DNA from: Rhodoferax sp.
GTDB taxonomy: Bacteria > Pseudomonadota > Gammaproteobacteria > Burkholderiales > Burkholderiaceae_C
Reading direction: 5' to 3'
Assembly (NCBI GenBank): GCA_019449595.1
Contig: JAGRPL010000004.1
Coordinates: 1,364,001-1,428,000 of the forward strand
DNA length: 64,000 bases
Every line of letters begins with the position of its first letter. The stretch's first letter is position 1. Of the stretch, positions 1-6,822 are shown piece by piece. The translations under genes and the position numbers were made by a program. A model generated the notes under the pieces. It made no database searches, was not told the DNA's origin, and was given only the letters and a program-made list of their open reading frames with translations.

Positions 1-323
1 ATACGCCGTAATATTTGCAACGCGTGCTCAAAGCCGGGATCGATCGCACCGAGGCGATAGGCAAACAGAATCTTTGCAGAAAAGGTTCCAAGCATACGGT
101 CCCCATCAAATAGTGGATCGTTACCTCCCGGATGTGGAACCAGTAACTGTCTCAGCAATTTCTCTAAATCGACATCGAGGCGTGCCGCAGCCAAAATAAC
201 TGCTGCACGCTCACTCTCGTTCAATAGTGAATTTGTTAGCTTGAAAGAATCTGTTATGACATCAATCACAAACTCTTTAGTTCCTGGTGGATAAGTTGCA
301 GGATCTGTACTCAATCTCTTCAC
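1..323 (-). CDS. MltR-like (mannitol repressor family) protein, 5' part only
   Basis: Reading the minus strand from 323 to the window edge gives about 107 codons without a stop. The peptide includes NESERAAVILAAARLDVDLE, then KLLRQLL, then LFDGDRMLGTFSAKILFAYR. This pattern (acidic helix, then a Gly-x-Leu-x-Thr-Phe-Ser-x-Lys-Ile stretch) matches my memory of the MltR/YggD family; that is recognition, not a search. The start is uncertain: GTG at 323 has no spaced ribosome site, while TTG at 314 lies 8 nt after a GGAG. The sequence is clearly AT-richer than everything to its right and its codon use differs, so it may belong to an acquired segment. The 3' end is outside the window. Confidence 0.6.
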   Translation of the reverse strand, partial: MKRLSTDPATYPPGTKEFVIDVITDSFKLTNSLLNESERAAVILAAARLDVDLEKLLRQLLVPHPGGNDPLFDGDRMLGTFSAKILFAYRLGAIDPGFEHALQILRR

Positions 324-615
324 TCCGTGGTCTATTCACTGTATGAGTATGCACGACGTGTACTATGGTTGCCATAGCTAGGTGCAGTTCGAGGATGCCA
401 TCAAGCTTCGGTAGCGGTGGCTCCGTGCCTAGGTGATGTGCGGCGCGTGCGTCTCGACTTTGACGTGATGTAGAAACTTGTGAATTTCTTCACTGAAAGC
501 GTTGAGAGTGATGATGCGCTTCTGGCCCACGCGCAGCGGGCCAATCATTCGAAACCCCGCACAGATAAGGACAATCGGCTCGGCGCTATTTGCAAACTGG
601 CGACGGGAAAATAAG

Positions 616-656
616 AATAAAAAAGCCGCGCAGCCCTCACGGAATCTGCGCAGCCA
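616..656 (-). terminator. Rho-independent terminator of the aceE-aceF-lpdA operon
   Basis: Read on the minus strand, GGCTGCGCAG is followed by a 12-nt loop, then CTGCGCGGC and a run of six T. The arms pair over about 10 bp including two G-T wobbles. It sits about 40 nt past the lpdA stop. The 5' arm is formed partly by the CTGCGCA end of a 29-nt dispersed repeat (647-675). Confidence 0.75.
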
Positions 657-675
657 GCTACTGATTTAGTAGCAC
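647..675 (-). repeat. 29-nt dispersed palindromic repeat, copy 1
   Basis: Consensus over the window: N-TGCTAY, 8 variable mostly A/T-rich bases, TAGCT, two bases, CTGCGCA. This copy matches at TGCTAC, TAGCT and CTGCGCA. It lies just after lpdA, and its CTGCGCA end is one arm of the operon terminator. Confidence 0.75.
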
Positions 676-693
676 CCGAATTTCGGGCCTGTC

Positions 694-2562
694 TTACTTC
701 CGCGCCGGCGGCACATCCGTGCAGCTGCCATGCGCAATCTCCGCCGCCATGCCGATGCTCTCGCCCAGCGTGGGGTGCGGGTGGATGGTCTTGCCGATGT
801 CCACGGCGTCCGCGCCCATCTCGATGGCCAGCGCGATCTCGCCGATCATGTCGCCGGCGTGGGTGCCGACGATGCCGCCGCCCAGGATGCGGCCGTGGCC
901 GTGCGCCTCGGGGCTGTCATCGAACAGCAGCTTGGTGAAGCCCTCGTCGCGGCCGTTGGCAATGGCGCGGCCCGATGCCGTCCAGGGGAACAGGCCCTTT
1001 TTCACCTTGATGCCCTGCGCCTTGGCCTGGTCTTCGGTCAGGCCCACCCAGGCCACTTCGGGGTCGGTGTAGGCCACGCTGGGGATGACGCGGGCGTTGA
1101 AGGCCGTGCTGGCCAGTTCCGCGTTGCCCTGCAGTTCGCCGGCAATCACCTCGGCCGCCACATGCGCCTCGTGCACCGCCTTGTGCGCCAGCATGGGCTG
1201 GCCCACGATGTCGCCAATGGCAAAGATGTGCGGCACGTTGGTGCGCATCTGGATGTCGACGTTGATGAAGCCACGGTCCGTGACGGCCACGCCGGCCTTC
1301 TCGGCGGCAATCTTCTTGCCATTGGGCGTGCGGCCCACGGCTTGCAGCACCAGGTCGTACACCTGCGGTGCGGGGGCCGTACCACCCTCCTCGGCTGGCG
1401 CAAAGGTCACCTCAATGCCTTCGGACGTGGCCTTGGCGCCCACCGTCTTGGTCTTGAGCATGATGTTGTCAAAGCGCTTGGCGTTCATCTTCTGCCACAC
1501 CTTGACCAGGTCGCGGTCGGCGCCCTGCATCAGGCCGTCGAGCATTTCCACCACGTCCAGGCGTGCGCCCAGCGTGCTGTAGACCGTGCCCATTTCCAGG
1601 CCGATGATGCCGCCGCCCAGGATGAGCATGCGCTTGGGCACATCCTTCAGGGCCAGCGCGCCGGTGGAGTCCACCACGCGCGGGTCATTGGGCATGAAGG
1701 GCAGGCGCACGGCCTGGCTGCCCGCCGCGATGATGGCCTTTTTGAAGGCGATGACTTTCTTGGCGCCGGTCTTGTCTTGCGAGGTGCCGGTGGTTTCTTC
1801 CACCTCCACGTGGTTCGCACCCACGAAGGCGCCGTAGCCGCGCACCACGGTGACCTTGCGCATCTTGGCCATGGCCGCCAAGCCACCGGTGAGCTTGCCC
1901 ACCACTTTTTCCTTGTGGCCGCGCAGCTTGTCGATGTTGACCACGGGTTTGCCGAAGTCCACACCCAGGTCGGCCATGTGGCCCACTTCGTCCATGACCG
2001 CCGCCACGTGCAGCAGTGCCTTGCTGGGAATGCAGCCCACGTTCAGGCACACGCCGCCCAGGGCCGCGTAGCGCTCCACCAGCACCACCTTCAGCCCCAG
2101 GTCGGCGGCGCGGAAGGCCGCGCTGTAGCCGCCAGGGCCGGCGCCCAGCACCAGCAGGTCGCAGTCCAGGTCCACCGCGCCGGCGTAGCTGGCGCCGGCG
2201 GGCGCAGTGGTCGCGTTGCTTGCTATGGATTCAGGAGCTGTCTGCGCAGGTTTTACGGGGGCTGCGGGCACATTGTGTGCTGCATTGGCGGCTGGCGCCG
2301 GGGCGGCGGCACTGGCGGCGGCGCCGGCCACCTCCAGCATCAGCAGCACCGATCCTTCCTTGACCTTGTCGCCCAGCTTGACCTTGAGTTCCTTGACCAC
2401 ACCGGCGTGGCTGGAGGGAATTTCCATGGAAGCCTTGTCGCTCTCCACGGTGATCAGGCTTTGCTCGGCGCGGATGGTGTCACCCACGGCGACCATCAGC
2501 TCGATGACGGAGACCTCGGCGAAGTCGCCAATGTCGGGAACCTTGATTTCTACGATTGCCAT
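694..2562 (-). CDS. lpdA: Dihydrolipoyl dehydrogenase (PDH E3) with N-terminal lipoyl domain
   Basis: E3 of the pyruvate dehydrogenase complex: it reoxidises dihydrolipoamide on E2, passing electrons through FAD to NAD+. The 622 residues begin with a lipoyl domain (residues 1-78, lipoylated Lys43 in the ESDKASME motif) and an Ala/Pro-rich linker. The flavoprotein follows: GAGPGG FAD-binding motif near 140, redox cysteine pair in [13 protein letters not shown] near 170-175, GGGIIG NAD motif near 315, and the C-terminal HPHPTLGE active-site His-Glu. Ordinary E3 is about 470 aa; the extra lipoyl domain is known for Ralstonia PdhL and the meningococcal P64k protein. It is the third gene of aceE-aceF-lpdA, 18 nt after aceF. 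A 29-nt dispersed repeat is translated inside the linker. Confidence 0.97.
   Translation of the reverse strand: MAIVEIKVPDIGDFAEVSVIELMVAVGDTIRAEQSLITVESDKASMEIPSSHAGVVKELKVKLGDKVKEGSVLLMLEVAGAAASAAAPAPAANAAHNVPAAPVKPAQTAPESIASNATTAPAGASYAGAVDLDCDLLVLGAGPGGYSAAFRAADLGLKVVLVERYAALGGVCLNVGCIPSKALLHVAAVMDEVGHMADLGVDFGKPVVNIDKLRGHKEKVVGKLTGGLAAMAKMRKVTVVRGYGAFVGANHVEVEETTGTSQDKTGAKKVIAFKKAIIAAGSQAVRLPFMPNDPRVVDSTGALALKDVPKRMLILGGGIIGLEMGTVYSTLGARLDVVEMLDGLMQGADRDLVKVWQKMNAKRFDNIMLKTKTVGAKATSEGIEVTFAPAEEGGTAPAPQVYDLVLQAVGRTPNGKKIAAEKAGVAVTDRGFINVDIQMRTNVPHIFAIGDIVGQPMLAHKAVHEAHVAAEVIAGELQGNAELASTAFNARVIPSVAYTDPEVAWVGLTEDQAKAQGIKVKKGLFPWTASGRAIANGRDEGFTKLLFDDSPEAHGHGRILGGGIVGTHAGDMIGEIALAIEMGADAVDIGKTIHPHPTLGESIGMAAEIAHGSCTDVPPARK
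2220..2248 (+). repeat. 29-nt dispersed repeat, copy 2, inside the lpdA linker
   Basis: This copy keeps TTGCTAT, AGCT and CTGCGCA at the consensus spacing. It lies within the lpdA coding sequence and is read antisense as Ala-Gln-Thr-Ala-Pro-Glu-Ser-Ile-Ala. That falls in the flexible linker between lipoyl and FAD domains, where extra residues would be tolerated. Confidence 0.8.
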
Positions 2563-2580
2563 GGTGTCAGTTCCTTCGCG

Positions 2581-3942
2581 TCACAGCAGCACCCGGCGGA
2601 AGTCCGCCAGGATCTGACCCAGGTACACGTTGAAGCGGGCTGCCGCCGCGCCGTCGATGACGCGGTGGTCCCAGCTCAGGGAAAGCGGCAGCATCAGGCG
2701 CGGCACGAAGGTCTTGCCGTCCCACACCGGTTCCATCTGGCTCTTGCAGACACCCAAGATGGCCACCTCAGGCGCGTTGATGATGGGCGTGAAGTAACGC
2801 CCGCCAATGCCGCCCAGGCTGGAGATGGTGAAGCTGGCGCCCGTCATCTCGGCGGGGCTGAGCTTGCCTTCGCGGGCCTTCTTGGCCAGTTCGGCCATTT
2901 CCTGGCTGATCTGGAAGATGCCTTTCTTGTCGGCGTCCTTGATGACCGGCACCATCAGGCCGTTGGGCGTGTCGGCGGCAAAGCCGATGTGGAAGTACTG
3001 CTTGAGCACCAGTTGGTCGCCGTCGAGCGAACTGTTGAACTCGGGGAACTTCTTGAGCGCGGCCACGCAGGCCTTGATCAGGAAGGCCAGCATGGTGACC
3101 TTGATGCCCGACTTCTCATTTTCCTTGTTGGTGGCCACGCGGAAGGCTTCCAGGTCGGTAATGTCGGCGTCGTCGTGGTTGGTGACGTGGGGAATCATCA
3201 CCCAGTTGCGGTGCAGGTTGGCCGCGCTGATCTTCTTGATGCGCGCAATGTCCTTGCGCTCGGTCGGGCCGAACTTGGCAAAGTCCACCTTGGGCCAGGC
3301 AATGAGGCCCAGGCCGGCACCGTCGCCACCGCTGGCCTTGGCCTGCGCCGCGCCAGCCTGCGTCTGCACCGCACCGCTCATGACGGAGCGGGTGAAGCCC
3401 TGCACGTCAATCAGGGTCACACGGCCCTTGGGGCCGCTGCCCTTCACTTCATTCAGCGGCACACCCAACTCGCGGGCGAACTTGCGCACCGACGGCGAGG
3501 CGTGCGGCAGGTTGAGCGCCAGGGCCGTGGGTTCATGGGCCGGCAACGCGGCCGTGGCTGCGGGTGCCGGTGCGGCAGGCGCTACCAAAACAGGAGCAAC
3601 CTGCGCAGAAGAAACGGGCGCTGCAGCCACATTTGGTGCTGAAACCGGTGCCACAGCCGCCACAGCGGGAGTGGCCGCTGCCACCGGAGCCGGGCTTGCC
3701 GCGCTGGCACTTTCCAACGTCAGCACGAGCGACCCCTGCTTGACCTTGTCGCCCAGCTGGACCTTGATCTCCTTGACCACGCCCGCGTGGCTGGAGGGAA
3801 TCTCCATGGAGGCCTTGTCGGACTCCACGGTAATGAGCGACTGCTCGGCCTTCACCGTGTCGCCGGGCTTGACCATCAGCTCGATGACGCTGACCTCGTC
3901 AAAGTCGCCAATATCCGGAACCAGAATATCTACCAATGCCAT
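2581..3942 (-). CDS. aceF: Dihydrolipoamide acetyltransferase (PDH E2)
   Basis: Core acetyltransferase of pyruvate dehydrogenase: it moves the acetyl group from lipoamide to CoA. The 453 residues contain one lipoyl domain (residues 1-78, Lys43 in ESDKASME), a long Ala/Pro/Val linker, a peripheral-subunit-binding domain (about 157-193, SPSVRKFARELGVPL) and the catalytic domain with the terminal DHRVIDGAAAARF motif (catalytic His near 425). Only one lipoyl domain is present, against three in E. coli AceF; the E3 gene next door carries another. It lies 18 nt after aceE and 18 nt before lpdA. The linker contains a translated copy of the 29-nt repeat. Confidence 0.97.
   Translation of the reverse strand: MALVDILVPDIGDFDEVSVIELMVKPGDTVKAEQSLITVESDKASMEIPSSHAGVVKEIKVQLGDKVKQGSLVLTLESASAASPAPVAAATPAVAAVAPVSAPNVAAAPVSSAQVAPVLVAPAAPAPAATAALPAHEPTALALNLPHASPSVRKFARELGVPLNEVKGSGPKGRVTLIDVQGFTRSVMSGAVQTQAGAAQAKASGGDGAGLGLIAWPKVDFAKFGPTERKDIARIKKISAANLHRNWVMIPHVTNHDDADITDLEAFRVATNKENEKSGIKVTMLAFLIKACVAALKKFPEFNSSLDGDQLVLKQYFHIGFAADTPNGLMVPVIKDADKKGIFQISQEMAELAKKAREGKLSPAEMTGASFTISSLGGIGGRYFTPIINAPEVAILGVCKSQMEPVWDGKTFVPRLMLPLSLSWDHRVIDGAAAARFNVYLGQILADFRRVLL
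3579..3607 (+). repeat. 29-nt dispersed repeat, copy 3, inside the aceF linker
   Basis: The copy keeps GCTACC, GGAGC and CCTGCGCA at the family spacing. It is read antisense within aceF as Ala-Gln-Val-Ala-Pro-Val-Leu-Val-Ala, the same reading frame as the copy in the lpdA linker. It sits between the lipoyl and subunit-binding domains. Confidence 0.75.
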
Positions 3943-3960
3943 AGTGTTCTCCTAGCCGTC

Positions 3961-6666
3961 TCAGGCGGTGCGCGGGTTGACCTTGTCGGCATTGATGCCG
4001 TACCTGGCAATGGCCTCGGCCACCTTGCTGGCGGGTACCGTGCCCTCTTCGCTCAAGGCCTTGAGGGCGGCCACCACGATGAAATGGCGGTTGATCTCGA
4101 AGTGCTCGCGCAGCTTGTAGCGGAAATCGCTGCGGCCAAAGCCGTCGGTGCCCAGCACCTTGTAGGTGCGACCCTTGGGCAGGAAGGGGCGGATCTGCTC
4201 GGCGTAGGCCTTCATGTAGTCGGTGGAAGCCACCACGGGACCGGTGTGCTTGTCGAGCTGCTGCGTCACGAACGGCAGGCGCGGCGCCTGTTCCGGGTGC
4301 AGCAGGTTGTGGCGCTCGCAGTCCTGGCCTTCGCGCGCCAGTTCGTTGAAGCTGGGGCAGCTCCAGACGTTGGCGGCCACGCCCCAGTCTTTCTCCAGCA
4401 GCTCCTGGGCCGCCAGCGACTCACGCAGGATGGAGCCCGAACCCAGCAGCTGCACGCGCGGCGTCAGCTTGGGGCCTTCCTTGCACAGGTACATGCCCTG
4501 GATGATCTGCGCCTCGGTGCCGGGCTGCAGGCCGGGCATGGGGTAGTTCTCGTTGAGCAGGGTGATGTAGTAGTACACGTCTTCCTGCTTCTCCACCATG
4601 CGCTTCAGACCGTGCTGCATGATGACCGCGACTTCATGCGCGAAGGTCGGGTCGTAGCTCACGCAGTTGGGAATGGTGCCGGCCAGGATATGGCTGTGGC
4701 CGTCTTCGTGCTGCAGGCCCTCGCCGTTGAGCGTGGTGCGCCCCGAGGTACCACCCAGCAGGAAGCCGCGCGCGCGCATGTCGCCAGCCGCCCAGGCCAG
4801 GTCACCGATGCGCTGGAAGCCGAACATGGAGTAGTACACGTAGAACGGCACCATGATGCGGTTGTTGGTGCTGTAGCTGGTGGCAGCGGCCATCCAGCTG
4901 GCCATGCCGCCGGCTTCGTTGATGCCTTCCTGCAGGATCTGGCCGGCCTTGTCTTCCTTGTAGTACATCACCTGGTCGCGGTCGACCGGGGTGTAGAGCT
5001 GGCCCTTGGGGTTGTAGATGCCGATCTGGCGGAACAGCCCTTCCATGCCGAAGGTGCGCGCCTCATCCACCAGGATGGGCACCACGCGCGGGCCCAGGGC
5101 CTGGTCGCGCAGCAGCTGCGTGACAAAGCGCACGTAGGCCTGGGTGGTGCTGATCTCGCGGCCTTCGGCCGTGGGCTCCAGAATGCTCTTGAAGGTCTCC
5201 AGCGCGGGCACGGTGAAGTGCTCGTCGGCCTTGGCGCGGCGGTGCGGCAGGTAGCCGCCCAGGGCCTGGCGGCGCTCGTGCAGGTAGCGCATCTCGGGCG
5301 TGTCGTCGGCCGGCTTGTAGTACGGCAGCTTGGGCAGCTCGCTGTCGGGAATGGGAATGTTGAAGCGGTCGCGGATGTACTTGATGTCCTCATCCGACAG
5401 CTTCTTGGTCTGGTGCACGGTGTTCTTGCCCTCGCCGGCCTTGCCCATGCCGTAGCCCTTGATGGTCTTGACCAGCAGCACAGTGGGCTGCCCCTTGTGC
5501 GCGTTGGCGGCGTGGAAGGCGGCGTAGACCTTGGCGGGCTCGTGGCCGCCGCGGCGCAGTTCGAACACCTCCTCGTCGCTCATGTGCTCGACCAGCTGCA
5601 GTGTCTCCGGGTAGCGGCCGAAGAAGTTCTTGCGCACAAAAGCGCCGTCATTGGCCTTGAAGGCCTGGTAATCACCGTCCAGCGTTTCCATCATGAGCTG
5701 ACGCAGCTTGCCGGTCTTGTCGCGCGCCAGCAGGGCGTCCCAGCCGCTGCCCCACAGCAGCTTGATGACGTTCCAGCCGCTGCCGCGGAACTCGCCTTCG
5801 AGCTCCTGCACGATCTTGCCGTTGCCGCGCACCGGGCCGTCCAGGCGCTGCAGGTTGCAGTTCACCACGAAGATCAGGTTGTCCAGGTTCTCGCGCGCAG
5901 CCAGGCCGATGGCGCCCAGCGATTCGGGCTCGTCCATCTCGCCGTCGCCGCAGAACACCCAGACCTTGCGGTTCTCGGTGTTGGCAATGCCGCGGGCGTG
6001 CAGGTACTTCAGGAAACGGGCCTGGTAAATGGCCATCAGCGGGCCCAGGCCCATGGACACCGTGGGGAACTGCCAGAACTCGGGCATCAGCTTGGGGTGC
6101 GGGTAGCTGGAGAGCCCCTTGCCGTCCACCTCCTGGCGGAAGCTGTCGAGCTGCGCCTCGCTCAAGCGGCCTTCGAGGAAGGCGCGGGCATAGATGCCGG
6201 GGGCGCTGTGGCCCTGGATGTAGAGCAGGTCACCACCGTGGCCTTCGCTCTCGGCGTGCCAGAAATGGTTGAAGCCGGCACCGAACATGCTGGCCACCGA
6301 GGCAAAGGAACCGATGTGGCCGCCCAGGTCGCCGCCGTCAGCGGGGTTGAGGCGGTTGGCGCGCACAACCATGGCCATGGCGTTCCAGCGCATGTAGGCG
6401 CGCAGGCGCTTTTCAATCTGGATGTTGCCGGGGCAATGGGCTTCCTGCTCCGGCTCGATGGTGTTCACATAGCCCGTGTTGGCCGAGAACGGCATGTCGA
6501 TGCTGCTCTGGCGGGCATGTTCCAGCAGCTGCTCCAGCAGGTAGTGGGCGCGCTGGGGGCCTTCGGCCTGGATGACGGCGGACAGGGCGTCCATCCATTC
6601 ACGGGTTTCCTGGCTGTCAGAGTCCAAGGAAGGGTTCATCGGTGCGTTCTCGGGAACTGCGGACAT
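3961..6666 (-). CDS. aceE: Pyruvate dehydrogenase E1 component, homodimeric type
   Basis: Thiamine-diphosphate-dependent decarboxylation of pyruvate and reductive acetylation of E2. The length of 901 aa fits homodimeric E1 (E. coli 887). The ThDP motif starts at GDGEMDEPES near residue 239 and ends at the Asn of NCNLQRLDG. Conserved E1 blocks such as HSHILAGTIPNCVSYDPT follow. The start ATG at 6666 is preceded by AGGAG 8 nt upstream. It is the first gene of the PDH operon and faces a sensor-kinase gene across a 156-bp AT-rich region with two palindromes, the likely control point. Confidence 0.97.
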   Translation of the reverse strand: MSAVPENAPMNPSLDSDSQETREWMDALSAVIQAEGPQRAHYLLEQLLEHARQSSIDMPFSANTGYVNTIEPEQEAHCPGNIQIEKRLRAYMRWNAMAMVVRANRLNPADGGDLGGHIGSFASVASMFGAGFNHFWHAESEGHGGDLLYIQGHSAPGIYARAFLEGRLSEAQLDSFRQEVDGKGLSSYPHPKLMPEFWQFPTVSMGLGPLMAIYQARFLKYLHARGIANTENRKVWVFCGDGEMDEPESLGAIGLAARENLDNLIFVVNCNLQRLDGPVRGNGKIVQELEGEFRGSGWNVIKLLWGSGWDALLARDKTGKLRQLMMETLDGDYQAFKANDGAFVRKNFFGRYPETLQLVEHMSDEEVFELRRGGHEPAKVYAAFHAANAHKGQPTVLLVKTIKGYGMGKAGEGKNTVHQTKKLSDEDIKYIRDRFNIPIPDSELPKLPYYKPADDTPEMRYLHERRQALGGYLPHRRAKADEHFTVPALETFKSILEPTAEGREISTTQAYVRFVTQLLRDQALGPRVVPILVDEARTFGMEGLFRQIGIYNPKGQLYTPVDRDQVMYYKEDKAGQILQEGINEAGGMASWMAAATSYSTNNRIMVPFYVYYSMFGFQRIGDLAWAAGDMRARGFLLGGTSGRTTLNGEGLQHEDGHSHILAGTIPNCVSYDPTFAHEVAVIMQHGLKRMVEKQEDVYYYITLLNENYPMPGLQPGTEAQIIQGMYLCKEGPKLTPRVQLLGSGSILRESLAAQELLEKDWGVAANVWSCPSFNELAREGQDCERHNLLHPEQAPRLPFVTQQLDKHTGPVVASTDYMKAYAEQIRPFLPKGRTYKVLGTDGFGRSDFRYKLREHFEINRHFIVVAALKALSEEGTVPASKVAEAIARYGINADKVNPRTA

Positions 6667-6724
6667 CGGTGTCTCCTGGTTGCGTTTTACGTAATTTAGT
6701 GCCGTGGCTCTAGTCTCGCATAAT

Positions 6725-6744
6725 TTATTTGAAATTTCAAATAA
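6725..6744. promoter_or_regulatory. Perfect 20-bp palindrome upstream of aceE
   Basis: TTATTTGAAATTTCAAATAA reads identically on both strands. It lies about 60 nt before the aceE start, just downstream of the predicted aceE transcription start, a typical repressor-operator position. The binding protein is unknown. Confidence 0.6.
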
Positions 6745-6755
6745 TGCTTTTCTGA

Positions 6756-6768
6756 TTCATATTATGAA
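6756..6768. promoter_or_regulatory. Second palindrome, TTCATA-T-TATGAA
   Basis: Perfect 6-bp arms around one central base, overlapping the predicted aceE -10 box (6761-6766). With the 20-bp palindrome at 6725 it makes a compact control region shared by aceE and the divergent sensor kinase. Confidence 0.45.
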
Positions 6769-6789
6769 ATCATCAAACACCTTTGCCAG
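6761..6789 (-). promoter_or_regulatory. Candidate sigma70 promoter for aceE
   Basis: Minus strand: CTGGCA (-35, 4/6 matches), 17 nt, CATAAT (-10, 5/6 matches). The predicted start of transcription falls near 6754, leaving about 88 nt of leader that contains the 20-bp palindrome. Confidence 0.4.
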
Positions 6790-6822
6790 CCCCGGAAACA
6801 CCGTCCCCTACACTTGGGCCCC

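Larger units (their letters stand above)
324..693. other. Gene-poor region between the MltR-like gene and lpdA
   Basis: No convincing gene lies in these 370 bases. A minus-strand frame is open from about 660 to a TAG at 429-431; its only ATG is at 548, leaving about 39 residues with no recognisable family and no ribosome site. The right part holds the lpdA terminator (616-656) and one copy of the 29-nt dispersed repeat (647-675). The left part probably carries the promoter of the MltR-like gene, but I cannot pick out convincing -35/-10 boxes. Confidence 0.5.

Noticed and set aside
429-548. Small minus-strand open frame between the MltR-like gene and lpdA
   Set aside because: About 39 codons from the only ATG, no ribosome site, no recognisable family; described as part of the intergenic region.
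730-3642. A 970-codon plus-strand open frame opposite lpdA and aceF (and a similar one at 3787-6699 opposite aceE)
   Set aside because: They are antisense shadows of well-supported genes in GC-rich DNA: composition is His/Ala/Gly/Val-rich, no family motif is visible and the opposite strand encodes intact PDH subunits.
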